Below, in pieces: positions 1 through 6,806 of a stretch of 6,822 nt of DNA. How positions within the stretch are numbered: the first letter of the stretch is position 1; the number at the start of each line of letters is the position of its first letter. The DNA is taken from positions 1-6,822 of the forward strand of contig CALCPB010000376.1 of NCBI GenBank assembly GCA_937897665.1. The letters run 5' to 3'. A model generated the notes under the pieces. The model saw nothing but the letters and a program-made list of their open reading frames with translations. It searched no databases and was not told where the DNA came from. The DNA comes from an uncultured Halomicronema sp. Lineage in GTDB: Bacteria; Cyanobacteriota; Cyanobacteriia; Phormidesmidales; Phormidesmidaceae. Made by a program: the position numbers and the translations under genes.

Positions 1-2
1 CT

Positions 3-221
3 AAACCGCGAGAGATTTGGATCGGCGTTGGCAAAAATTGTGAAAAGAAGTGTCACAAAATTGCCTGGAAAGACGACAACACTTGGGCTCGCTATCCGGG
101 TGAATTTATCTGGAATCTGCAAGCTCCGGCGGGCCATTTACCCCTCACCAATCAGCTCCGAGGTGTCAGAGTGATGGACGCGTTGTTGAATCATCCCGCC
201 TGGCAAGCTGAGCGTTCGTAA
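3..221 (+). CDS. Unrecognised protein, C-terminal 72 residues (5' end outside window)
   Basis: This frame is open from the left edge to a TAA at 219-221, so only the C-terminal part of the gene is present. I do not recognise the family. The fragment is rich in Trp (IWIG, IAWK, NTWA, FIWN, PAWQ), carries a CxxxC pair near its start (NCEKKC) and a Pro/Gly stretch (APAGHLP), and ends in a hydrophilic tail. It has no membrane segment. It reads towards the membrane-protein gene on the other strand; the stop codons are 34 bases apart with no clear terminator between them. A second frame (1-174) is also open here and encodes a basic, low-complexity peptide. I prefer the present frame because it runs further and its composition looks more like a folded protein, but with so little sequence this is not certain. 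Confidence 0.55.
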   Translation, partial: KPREIWIGVGKNCEKKCHKIAWKDDNTWARYPGEFIWNLQAPAGHLPLTNQLRGVRVMDALLNHPAWQAERS

Positions 222-255
222 GCTGAGCGACACTTGGTGGCGGACGAGAATGGTC

Positions 256-1137
256 TTAAAGCAGTAAGTCTTGAGCTTCTTGCAATTGTGTTTGCCAGAC
301 GCGTTGCCCCAAAGTTATGAGCAGCAGTGCGATCGTGATGATCGCAAAAATACCGGCAATCAAAAATTCACTTGTGATGGGCTGCACGCCCAAAGCCAGC
401 ACCATTTCCGACACGGCCAAATAGGCGAAGTACAAAAAGATGCTCAGCTCAACCCACGAGCCAATCGCGGTAAACCGAGCCAAACCGACGGCGTTGTCAA
501 ACTTTTTGGCTTGCCAGTAGCGACGCAGGAGAATAGCGGGCCAGGCACTCAGCATCACCAGACCAAACACCACAAATCCCACCAGCGGAAAGCTACCCAG
601 TACCTGAGCTTGGCTCCATTGCGCCGTGGCGGCGGTTTTGCCCGGTCCGGTCACCAGGGCATCAATGGAAACGGCCCAGACAGCCGCCCAAAAGCGCGAA
701 TGCTGCGATAAGAATCGGTAGAAAAAGTCATCTTTGGCGGCGTCATCGTCGTCAGTCTCCGCGTTATTGTCTAAACCGGCAATGTCGCGCACCACATCGT
801 TGATAAACCACACCATCACGACAAAACCCGCCCCATAAATGCCGGCCTTGAGGGAGGGAAACGAGCTAGCGGCATACCAGAGACCAATCAGCCCAATCAT
901 CGGAAACACCGTATGAGTGAAGCCGATCGCGGCCGCCCAAGTCAAGGCATCTCGTACGGTTTCAAATCGTTTGAATCGGCCGATGGTCGCGATGACGGCG
1001 TCAGCCGCAATACCAACACCGATTGCCCCGTTGATGAGTAAATACTGCAGCTTGGCCGAAGAATAAAACCAGATACCGGAGTGTGCTTTAGCAACGAAGG
1101 TTAGGTCAGTCGCAACCGAGGCAGCACTCAAGGCCAA
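256..1137 (-). CDS. Polytopic membrane protein with two DA-motif halves, possibly MntP/LysE-like
   Basis: The 293-residue product has about six or seven hydrophobic segments (roughly residues 30-53, 65-90, 98-116, 149-170, 180-204, 223-250 and 257-277), so it is an integral membrane protein. Two similar motifs sit in hydrophobic segments of the two halves: AADAVIATIG (44-53) and SIDALVTGPG (157-166). The halves are separated by a very acidic linker (123-137, including four consecutive Asp). Repeated Asp-Ala motifs in a two-fold membrane protein are a feature of MntP-type manganese exporters in the LysE superfamily, so a transporter is plausible; the substrate is not shown. An in-frame TAG at 1141-1143 lies just upstream and the first ATG codon is residue 80, so translation must start at a non-ATG codon: TTG at 1135-1137 or TTG at 1129-1131. 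No strong Shine-Dalgarno sequence is visible. The gene lies downstream of a predicted terminator and is probably transcribed on its own. Confidence 0.75.
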   Translation of the reverse strand: MALSAASVATDLTFVAKAHSGIWFYSSAKLQYLLINGAIGVGIAADAVIATIGRFKRFETVRDALTWAAAIGFTHTVFPMIGLIGLWYAASSFPSLKAGIYGAGFVVMVWFINDVVRDIAGLDNNAETDDDDAAKDDFFYRFLSQHSRFWAAVWAVSIDALVTGPGKTAATAQWSQAQVLGSFPLVGFVVFGLVMLSAWPAILLRRYWQAKKFDNAVGLARFTAIGSWVELSIFLYFAYLAVSEMVLALGVQPITSEFLIAGIFAIITIALLLITLGQRVWQTQLQEAQDLLL

Positions 1138-1194
1138 GAACTACACTCGGAAACGCGATGCAGCCTGTTGCACGACCACATACCTTACATAGAG

Positions 1195-1219
1195 TAAAAG
1201 ACTTTCTGCCCTGAAAGTC
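1195..1219 (-). terminator. Likely intrinsic terminator of the pyk-ndh unit
   Basis: The arms GACTTTC (1200-1206) and GAAAGTC (1213-1219) form a perfect 7-bp stem with a 6-nt loop. Read on the - strand the hairpin is followed directly by TTTTA. It lies 55 bases beyond the ndh stop codon and before the start of the membrane-protein gene. The stem is only moderately GC-rich and the T-run is short, so termination may be partial. Confidence 0.5.
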
Positions 1220-1273
1220 CCCCAATCAGGAAATTAGTCTTGGCTTGCTCACGGTCAGGGGGCTGGCGATCGC

Positions 1274-2626
1274 CTATTGCTTCATAAAAGCCGAGTCGCT
1301 TTTGATGACATCTCGTCCCGTAATCAGTCGAGCGCCCTGGTTGCGCGTGAAAAAGTTCCACATCCACTGAGTCATGACGATGACCTTATTATCAAACTCG
1401 ATGAGGAACATGACGTGCACTAGGGCCCAAACAACCCAGGCAGGGAAGCCGGTCAGTTTTGTCCAGTTCAGATCCACCACGGCAGAGCTGCGACCAATAA
1501 TCGCGAGGCTACCGCTGTCGGTGTAGTGAAAAGCCGGAGTCGGTTTGTCGCGCAGGCGATCGCTAATCAACCGGGCAACGTATTTGCCCCCCTGCATGGC
1601 AACTGGAGCTACCCCCGGCAGGGGTTTGTCGTCTTGGTGAGCGTAATGGGCCAAATCGCCAATCACATAGATGTTGGGGTAGTTCGGCACGCTGAAGTCA
1701 GGCTCTACCATAATGCGGCCCGCGCGATCGCTGGGGGCGTTAGTCTTGGCGGCCACCACTTTGCCGAGGGAAGAGGCTCGCACGCCGGCGGCCCATAAAA
1801 CGGTATGCGCTCGAATGGTTTCTTCGGTGTCGCCGCTCTTAAAGGTGACTTGGTCGCCCTCTAACGAAGTGACAAAGGTCTGAGTACGGACTTCAATGCC
1901 CAGTTGCTGCAGATCCTGAGCTGCTTTTTCCGATAGGGAGGGCGCAAAGGGGGGCAGCACTCGATCCATCCCTTCCACCAAAATGATTTTGGTTTGCCTC
2001 GGGTCAATACTGCGAAAGTCCTTTTTCAGGGTGTGATAGGCCAAATCGGCGATCGCTCCGGCCATCTCTACCCCAGTCGGACCAGCACCGACGATGACAA
2101 AGGTTAAAAGAGCGGCCTGAATCTCAGGGTCAGGCTCTAACTCGGCTTTTTCAAAGGCCAGGAAAATGCGGCGACGCACTTCAAGGGCATCCTCAATGGT
2201 TTTAATGCTAGGTGCAATCGCTTCCCAATGGTCATTGCCAAAATAATGGTGAGCGCTGCCGGTGGCCAAAATCAGACTGTCATAGGGTACGACATCGCCA
2301 TCTTTAAGAGTGAGTTGCTGCGCGTCAGGATCTAACTCGGTCACCTCGCCCAGCAAAACCTGCGTGTTTTTTTGGCGATTGAGCACTGACCGGAGGGGGG
2401 AAGCAATATCACCAGGCGAGAGACCACCGGTCGCCACCTGGTACAGCAGCGGTTGAAACAAATGAAAATTGCGGCGATCAATCAGGGTAACTTCGACCGG
2501 TGCTTGACCGAGAGATTGGGCAGCATAAAGCCCGCCGAAACCGCCACCGACAATGATGACGCGGTGAGGATGGCCAGTTTTAGACGAAGCGGATGCCGTA
2601 AATTTGGCGGGTGCAGTTTCAACCAT
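1274..2626 (-). CDS. ndh: Type II NAD(P)H:quinone oxidoreductase (NDH-2)
   Basis: This single-subunit flavoenzyme passes electrons from NADH to the quinone pool at the membrane surface without pumping protons. The 450 residues show the expected order. The FAD Rossmann motif GGGFGG (27-32) is followed by the acidic residue D50 that ends its second strand. Next come ATGS (121-124), the NADH Rossmann motif GAGPTGVE (180-187) with E218 at the end of its second strand, which favours NADH over NADPH, then WAAGV (278-282) and the second FAD motif IGD (322-324). APVAMQ (340-345) matches the family's quinone-site segment. A Trp-rich hydrophobic stretch (395-426) probably anchors the protein to the membrane. 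About 20 Ala/Ser/Thr-rich residues precede the first strand. The ATG is the only reasonable start, although no Shine-Dalgarno sequence precedes it. It follows pyk after 47 bases on the same strand. Cyanobacteria often have several paralogues (NdbA, NdbB, NdbC); I cannot assign this one with certainty. Confidence 0.95.
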   Translation of the reverse strand: MVETAPAKFTASASSKTGHPHRVIIVGGGFGGLYAAQSLGQAPVEVTLIDRRNFHLFQPLLYQVATGGLSPGDIASPLRSVLNRQKNTQVLLGEVTELDPDAQQLTLKDGDVVPYDSLILATGSAHHYFGNDHWEAIAPSIKTIEDALEVRRRIFLAFEKAELEPDPEIQAALLTFVIVGAGPTGVEMAGAIADLAYHTLKKDFRSIDPRQTKIILVEGMDRVLPPFAPSLSEKAAQDLQQLGIEVRTQTFVTSLEGDQVTFKSGDTEETIRAHTVLWAAGVRASSLGKVVAAKTNAPSDRAGRIMVEPDFSVPNYPNIYVIGDLAHYAHQDDKPLPGVAPVAMQGGKYVARLISDRLRDKPTPAFHYTDSGSLAIIGRSSAVVDLNWTKLTGFPAWVVWALVHVMFLIEFDNKVIVMTQWMWNFFTRNQGARLITGRDVIKSDSAFMKQ

Positions 2627-2673
2627 GAAAATTAGCTAGCGGTGAGATTATCAAGTTAGGTAACGCAGGCTTA

Positions 2674-4101
2674 TTATCCCCGACCAATCGTTTGGATCTT
2701 CAAAAAGTTGGTGCCTTGCGCATGATTTGCGGGAATTCCGCCCATCACGAGCACCTGATCGCCGACTTGGGCCATCTGGCCATCGAGCAGCGCTGTCTCC
2801 GCTAGCTGAGTCATGTCTTCAAAGGTGCTGGCTGATGAGCTGATCAAAATAGGTTTGACACCCCAGACTAAATTCAACCGATGGTAGACATCGCGATCGG
2901 GGGTGAAGGCGACTACTGGGACGCTGGGGCGCTCACCCGCCGCAATCAGGGCTGAGTAGCCTGATTCGGTGTAGGCCACAATGCACTGTAAATCCAACAC
3001 CTGGTCAATCACATTGAGGGCTTCGCTGAGCGCGTGAGTGATGTCGTTTGAATCAGGGGGTTCATTGACAAAGCTCAAATCGGCTTCGACATCGGTAGCA
3101 ATGCGAGCGAGCATCTCGACCGCGCGTACCGGAAACTTGCCCACGGCGGACTCACCTGACAGCATCACCGCATCCGTGCCGTCAATAATCGCGTTGGCGA
3201 CATCACTGGCCTCCGCCCTTGTCGGTCGGGCATGTTCAATCATGCTTTCCAACATTTGCGTGGCGGTAATCACAGGAATGCTGCGCAAATTACAGGCCTT
3301 GATAATCCGCTTTTGCAACAGTGGCACTTTCTCCGCCTTCATTTCTACGCCTAAGTCACCGCGCGCCACCATGACGCCATCGGTGGCTTCTAAAATGTCG
3401 TTCAGGTTGGCGATCGCCTGGGGTTTTTCAATTTTGGCAATGACTGGAGTTTCCGGGGCACCTTCCGCTTTCAGCAACTGTTTGAGGGCCACAATATCGG
3501 CTCCCTGCCGCACAAAACTCAACGACACCCAATCAACTCCTTGGGAAACGCCAAATCGCAAATCCTGCTTATCTTTGTCAGTCATTGACGGGAGCGTCAG
3601 GCTGAGATCGGGTAAGTTAACGCCTTTGCGGCTTTTGAGCAGTCCCCCTTGCACAATTCGACAGATGACTTTAGGAGGCTCTACGGTTTCAATTTTGAGT
3701 TCTAGCAGGCCGTCATCTAACAGCACCATCATTCCCGGCTGCGCTTCGTCAGCCAGATACGGATAGTCAATTTCGACCCAGTCTGCTTGGTTAGCCGCTG
3801 CGCCCAAGGGCACCAAGGTAATCGTCTCGCCATCCACAAGGTCCATCACTCCGTCGGCAAGTTGTCCCACCCGGATTTTTGGCCCCTGCAAGTCTTGTAG
3901 CAGAGTGATGGGCGTATTGAGCTCTGAGGATACTGCCCGCAGTAGCTGAATCATGCGGGTGTGGTCTTCGTAACTCCCGTGGGAAAAGTTGAGCCGGGCA
4001 ACATTCATGCCCGCCTTCACCATCTTGAGGAGGGTATCGCGGGAACTGCTGGCGGGGCCGATAGTCGCCACGATCTTGGTATGGTGCAAAAGCGGCTTCA
4101 T
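2674..4101 (-). CDS. pyk: Pyruvate kinase
   Basis: This cytoplasmic enzyme converts phosphoenolpyruvate and ADP to pyruvate and ATP, the last step of glycolysis. The 475 residues cover the whole A/B/C-domain core: [12 protein letters not shown] (8-19), NFSHG (38-42), the B domain (about 75-170), the catalytic and metal-binding KIEKPQ (223-228, with K223 and E225), ARGDLG (246-251), TATQML (279-284) and [13 protein letters not shown] (293-305), then a C-terminal regulatory domain from about residue 350. It lacks the extra C-terminal PEP-utiliser-like extension found in longer pyruvate kinases, so it belongs to the short form. The start fits the family, as the first strand begins at residue 8, but no Shine-Dalgarno sequence is seen. 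It is probably the first gene of a pyk-ndh unit and is divergent from the kinase-like gene at 4311. All key catalytic residues appear present. Confidence 0.97.
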   Translation of the reverse strand: MKPLLHHTKIVATIGPASSSRDTLLKMVKAGMNVARLNFSHGSYEDHTRMIQLLRAVSSELNTPITLLQDLQGPKIRVGQLADGVMDLVDGETITLVPLGAAANQADWVEIDYPYLADEAQPGMMVLLDDGLLELKIETVEPPKVICRIVQGGLLKSRKGVNLPDLSLTLPSMTDKDKQDLRFGVSQGVDWVSLSFVRQGADIVALKQLLKAEGAPETPVIAKIEKPQAIANLNDILEATDGVMVARGDLGVEMKAEKVPLLQKRIIKACNLRSIPVITATQMLESMIEHARPTRAEASDVANAIIDGTDAVMLSGESAVGKFPVRAVEMLARIATDVEADLSFVNEPPDSNDITHALSEALNVIDQVLDLQCIVAYTESGYSALIAAGERPSVPVVAFTPDRDVYHRLNLVWGVKPILISSSASTFEDMTQLAETALLDGQMAQVGDQVLVMGGIPANHAQGTNFLKIQTIGRG

Positions 4102-4128
4102 AGGAATTTTGATGCCCGTTGCTTCCCG

Positions 4129-4139
4129 CCTATCATAGG
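4129..4139 (-). promoter_or_regulatory. Possible -10 region of the pyk promoter inside a short palindrome
   Basis: On the - strand TATGAT (4132-4137) matches five of six bases of a -10 box and lies about 30 bases before the pyk ATG. It is embedded in the 11-base inverted repeat CCTATCATAGG. No good -35 box is found 16-18 bases further upstream, where the sequence is CAATCT, so this promoter is a weak prediction that might need an activator or be wrong. Confidence 0.3.
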
Positions 4140-4310
4140 AACTGTTGAGGCCATAGATTGTTGTTTAAAGGTACATTTGCCCGTTGCGAGAGAATATCTT
4201 TGGGCTTTGTCTGTTTACGCGGCTGACTTGGCAGCGATCGCGCCTATCGCGTTTGAGCGGGCATACTGAAGACGCATTTGTTGTGGTCAAACTCTTTATC
4301 TGTTTAGTTG

Positions 4311-5717
4311 ATGTCCAATTCCCTCCCTTTGGCAGCTGGTTTCAGCGTGAGCAAACCAAACTCTTTGGGCATCGATTCGACCTTACAGGCGTTACCCCTC
4401 TACGATGCTCATCTCGACATCAAGACCTCAGGGCGCCGAGCAGCTGAACTGTTCAACCAATCCCCTGAGCTGCCGGGTCTCTTATTGATCGATCAGCAGA
4501 CTGCGGTCGGTGTGCTCTCGCGCTATCGATTTTCCGACTACTTATTGCGCCCGCGAGGTTGTGAGCTGTTTCTATCAGAACCTCTCTCAGTGCTTTACAG
4601 CTATGCCCGGATCGAGCCTTTAGTATTTGCTGCCGACACGCCAGTATTAACAGCGGCACCTGTCGCGCTACGGCGACCCACGGCGTTACAAGGGGAGCCC
4701 CTACTCGTCAAAACGGCAGCAGGCGATCGCCTGCTCAACAGTCACGATCTCAATAAAGCCCACTGGCAAATCCGCGGTATCGAAACTCAAGTGCGCTACG
4801 AACGCACCCAAGCCGCGATCTTACAGAGCCAAAAAATGGCAGCTCTAGGTCGACTCGTCGACGGTGTTTCCCATGAAATCCTGGATCCTCTCGGCTTTGT
4901 TGGGGGCAACCTGATTCACGTTGATCACTACTGTCGGCAGCTATTAGCCTTGATCGCAGCCTATGAGCAATTGTTACCCGCTCAGGAACAGCCCTCCACA
5001 CTTACCGCCTTAAAAGAAGAAATTGAGCTAGAGTTTTTGCAAGCTGATTTGCCCAATACCCTCAACAGCGTTAAAAGCGGCGCCGAAAGGCTTAAGCAGT
5101 TAGCCAGCAGCCTGCAAAATTTTTGTCACATCGACGAGGTATATCCCAAACCTGCCGATGTACACAGCCTGATGAATGGCATCGTTTTATTACTCAAGAG
5201 CCGCTTAACCACTCAGATTGAGGTGGTTCGGCACTATACATCCCTGCCACCCGTGCCGTGCTTCTCAGGTCAACTCGGTCAGGTTTTGATGAATGTTTTA
5301 ACCCATTGCATTGACAATCTATTGAGTTCAGCGGCTCGTCAGGCCGTAGATGCTGAACTCAAACCGGCTGACGCCACGACTCCAATCACGGCTACGCTGG
5401 CACCAAAAATCACCTTGACGACTCAAATCGATGATGGAATAGAGACTGATGTCAGCAGCCAGCGATGGGTTTCGATCAAAATTGCGGACAATGGTCCCAG
5501 CCTGCCGAGGCTAATCCATCAAGATATTATCGACTCTTTTACTGTGCAACAGCGCCTCGAACGAGAAACGGATTTGGCAGTGAGCTACCGCATCATTACG
5601 GCTAAACACGGCGGCCAATTCTGGGTGAGATCGCGGACGCCCCACGATCTCACCTATTACGCTGATGCGGGCATCGAATTTGAAATTCGACTACCGCTTT
5701 ACAGTAGATCTCATTGA
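4311..5717 (+). CDS. Histidine-kinase-like protein with CBS-like sensor and degenerate ATP-binding domain
   Basis: The 468-residue product has no membrane segment and should be cytosolic. Residues 40-150 resemble the degenerate CBS-pair modules of cyanobacterial sensor proteins (PGLLLID 55-61, VLSRYRF 68-74, RPRGCELFL 80-88). A linker leads to an H-box, MAALGRLVDGVSHEILDPLGFV (176-197 in outline), with phospho-acceptor H188. The C-terminal half has the HATPase fold order, but its boxes are altered. The N-box keeps N328 but has H332 where the Mg-binding Asn belongs. G1 reads DNGPS (393-397), with Ser in place of the last Gly. The G2 lid reads ETDLAV (419-424) instead of a GTGLGL-type motif. 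KHGG (432-435) and FEIRLPL (457-463) are retained. An in-frame TAG at 4305-4307 leaves only the adjacent TTG 4308 or ATG 4311 as starts; ATG is preferred, without a visible Shine-Dalgarno sequence. No response regulator is nearby. It may be a pseudokinase or a kinase with weak ATP binding. Confidence 0.9.
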   Translation: MSNSLPLAAGFSVSKPNSLGIDSTLQALPLYDAHLDIKTSGRRAAELFNQSPELPGLLLIDQQTAVGVLSRYRFSDYLLRPRGCELFLSEPLSVLYSYARIEPLVFAADTPVLTAAPVALRRPTALQGEPLLVKTAAGDRLLNSHDLNKAHWQIRGIETQVRYERTQAAILQSQKMAALGRLVDGVSHEILDPLGFVGGNLIHVDHYCRQLLALIAAYEQLLPAQEQPSTLTALKEEIELEFLQADLPNTLNSVKSGAERLKQLASSLQNFCHIDEVYPKPADVHSLMNGIVLLLKSRLTTQIEVVRHYTSLPPVPCFSGQLGQVLMNVLTHCIDNLLSSAARQAVDAELKPADATTPITATLAPKITLTTQIDDGIETDVSSQRWVSIKIADNGPSLPRLIHQDIIDSFTVQQRLERETDLAVSYRIITAKHGGQFWVRSRTPHDLTYYADAGIEFEIRLPLYSRSH

Positions 5718-5805
5718 CCGGGAACCCAATTCCAGACTCGGGAAAGGATTCGACCTCCCTGACCGTCAATCTTGACTGAAGAACAGTATCTTTTAAGGCT
5801 TCTTG

Positions 5806-5834
5806 TAGACATATTCAATCAGGATGTGTATGAT
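5806..5834 (+). promoter_or_regulatory. Predicted sigma70-type promoter in the rplC upstream region
   Basis: TAGACA (5806-5811) matches five of six bases of the -35 consensus, and TATGAT (5829-5834) matches five of six of the -10 consensus, with an ideal 17-base spacer. Transcription would start near 5840. No gene follows for about 290 bases, so the product would be a non-coding RNA or a long rplC leader. Confidence 0.45.
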
Positions 5835-5839
5835 GAGTA

Positions 5840-6060
5840 ACTGTCGCTGAAGCGGAAACTGGACAACTTGTTCCAAGTCTGTAGCGACGAATTCTGAATT
5901 GCCTCTTCGGCTAAATTCTTGCCTATAAGCGCCATCGTTCAGCGATTTGCTTGAGCGAATTTAAGTGTGGTGCGGTAAGCGCTTTTCAAAGGCGTATTTG
6001 GGGGGGTGTCCTGTTTATGAGCAACCTCCTTGGTTTGTGGCCTTCGGCTTCAAACTTTTT
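5840..6060 (+). ncRNA. Predicted ~220-nt structured RNA (small RNA or attenuated rplC leader)
   Basis: The segment is bounded by a good promoter match and an intrinsic terminator and has no credible ORF. Several hairpins can be drawn by eye. The first starts almost at the predicted 5' end and pairs 5842-5849 with 5882-5889, capped by ACTTG/CAAGT (5866-5870 with 5874-5878). The second pairs CTAAATTC (5911-5918) with GAATTTAAG (5957-5965, one bulged A) and encloses AAGC/GCTT and ATCG/CGAT. The third is 5980-5994. The fourth pairs the G-run 6001-6008 with 6022-6029. The last is the terminator stem 6033-6055. I do not recognise tmRNA, SRP RNA, RNase P RNA or 6S RNA hallmarks. It could also simply be the 3' untranslated region of the upstream kinase-like gene. 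Confidence 0.38.
6033..6060 (+). terminator. Intrinsic terminator just upstream of the rplC promoter
   Basis: GTTTG-x-GGCC (6033-6042) pairs with GGCT-x-CAAAC (6046-6055) around a 3-nt loop. The stem has nine pairs, one of them G-U, with a single U-U mismatch, and is followed at once by five T residues (6056-6060). It is oriented to stop + strand transcription coming from the kinase-like gene or from the predicted promoter at 5806. Its T-run overlaps the rplC -35 box by two bases. Confidence 0.7.
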
Positions 6061-6087
6061 GAGCGTGTGCAGTCTCTACGGTATAGA
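6059..6087 (+). promoter_or_regulatory. Predicted rplC (S10 cluster) promoter
   Basis: TTGAGC (6059-6064) and TATAGA (6082-6087), each matching four of six consensus bases including the most conserved ones, are separated by exactly 17 bases. Transcription would start near 6094 and give a leader of about 38 nt before the rplC start codon. Confidence 0.6.
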
Positions 6088-6117
6088 TTGTTCGCTCTGT
6101 CAGTAACGTGTAGCAAC

Positions 6118-6121
6118 GGAG
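6118..6121 (+). promoter_or_regulatory. Shine-Dalgarno site of rplC
   Basis: GGAG lies ten bases before the GTG at 6132-6134. It supports GTG as the start codon of L3, for which no ATG is available at the conserved N-terminus. Confidence 0.6.
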
Positions 6122-6131
6122 ACGGGTAACA

Positions 6132-6764
6132 GTGTCGGTTGGGATTCTTGGAACCAAGTTGGGAATGACCCAAATTTTTGATGACGAGGGAAACGCCATT
6201 CCCGTCACTGTCATTGAGGCTGGCCCCTGCGTCATCACTCAAGTGAAGACTGCGCAGACGGATGGCTACACCGCTGTACAAATTGGTTATGGCAGTGTGA
6301 CCGAGAAAGCTTTGACGAAGCCTCAGTTGGGGCATCTAGCGAAGTCAGGAGCAACGCCTGTCCGCCACCTGCAAGAATATCGAGTCGCGGAGACCAATGC
6401 GTTTGAAACCGGTCAAAACATTACCGCTGACCAGTTTGAGTCGGGCCAGTTGGTAGATGTCACAGGCACCAGCATTGGCCGAGGCTTTGCTGGTAACCAA
6501 AAGCGTCATAACTTTAGTCGGGGACCAATGTCTCATGGTTCCAAAAATCATCGACTACCAGGATCGATTGGCCCTGGTACGACGCCAGGTCGAGTTTATC
6601 CGGGCAAAAAAATGGCCGGTCGTTTAGGGGGCAAGCGTGTGACCACTCGGAAACTCCAAGTGGTTCGCGTAGATGCTGATAACAATTTATTAGTCATCAA
6701 GGGAGCGATCCCTGGCAAACCTGGCATGCTACTGAGTATTTCGCCAACCAAAGTTGTTGGTTGA
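6132..6764 (+). CDS. rplC: 50S ribosomal protein L3
   Basis: L3 is a core protein of the large ribosomal subunit. It binds 23S rRNA early in assembly and reaches towards the peptidyl-transferase centre with a central loop. The 210-residue length is normal. The N-terminus [13 protein letters not shown] (4-16) is typical, and residues 102-125 fit the family signature (F-x6-D-x2-G-x-S-x-GRG-x2-G-x3-R). The central extension [13 protein letters not shown]...[12 protein letters not shown] (129-154) and KKMAGR follow as expected. The position of the Gln methylated by PrmB in E. coli L3 is Thr150 here. Translation starts at GTG with a GGAG site. The gene opens the ribosomal cluster without rpsJ upstream, as in cyanobacteria, and is followed after 53 bases by the next gene of the operon. 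Confidence 0.98.
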   Translation: MSVGILGTKLGMTQIFDDEGNAIPVTVIEAGPCVITQVKTAQTDGYTAVQIGYGSVTEKALTKPQLGHLAKSGATPVRHLQEYRVAETNAFETGQNITADQFESGQLVDVTGTSIGRGFAGNQKRHNFSRGPMSHGSKNHRLPGSIGPGTTPGRVYPGKKMAGRLGGKRVTTRKLQVVRVDADNNLLVIKGAIPGKPGMLLSISPTKVVG

Positions 6765-6806
6765 GCGGTTGGCTGACTGGACGCACGGCGAAAAATAAAC
6801 GTGAAC

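Larger units (their letters stand above)
1266..4730. repeat. HIP1 octamers (GCGATCGC), seven copies
   Basis: Copies start at 1266, 1556, 1724, 2049, 3410, 4234 and 4723. Six touch or lie inside coding sequence and one lies in the pyk/kinase intergenic region. HIP1 is an over-represented palindrome of many cyanobacterial genomes and supports the taxonomic call. None occurs from 4731 to the end of the window, which includes rplC. Confidence 0.9.

Noticed and set aside
205..229. Direct repeat AAGCTGAGCG (205-214 and 220-229) across the stop of the first gene
   Set aside because: Only two 10-base copies, not inverted and without a T-run; it is neither a terminator nor part of a larger array.
271..711. 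Open + strand frame of 146 codons
   Set aside because: It lies antisense to the membrane-protein gene, and its product is low-complexity (Gln/His/Arg-rich), as expected of a shadow frame.
3038..3766. Open + strand frame of 242 codons
   Set aside because: It is antisense to pyruvate kinase, is Ser/Thr-rich without recognisable motifs, and the opposite strand is a fully conserved enzyme.
4234..4250. Inverted repeat GCGAT/ATCGC in the divergent intergenic region
   Set aside because: The arms are five bases and overlap a HIP1 octamer, whose palindromic nature explains the signal.
4184..4447. Open + strand frame across the start of the kinase-like gene
   Set aside because: It overlaps the kinase-like gene in another frame and shows no recognisable domain; the CBS-like reading in the 4311 frame is much better.
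5840..6060. Identity as tmRNA, 6S RNA, SRP RNA or RNase P RNA
   Set aside because: No alanine-acceptor ends, no long single rod closing 5' to 3', and no conserved SRP or RNase P core sequences were seen, so the RNA is left unnamed.
6017..6106. 29-codon ORF starting with ATG after a G-run
   Set aside because: It spans the terminator hairpin and the rplC promoter, and the G-run is not a proper Shine-Dalgarno match; coding is unlikely.
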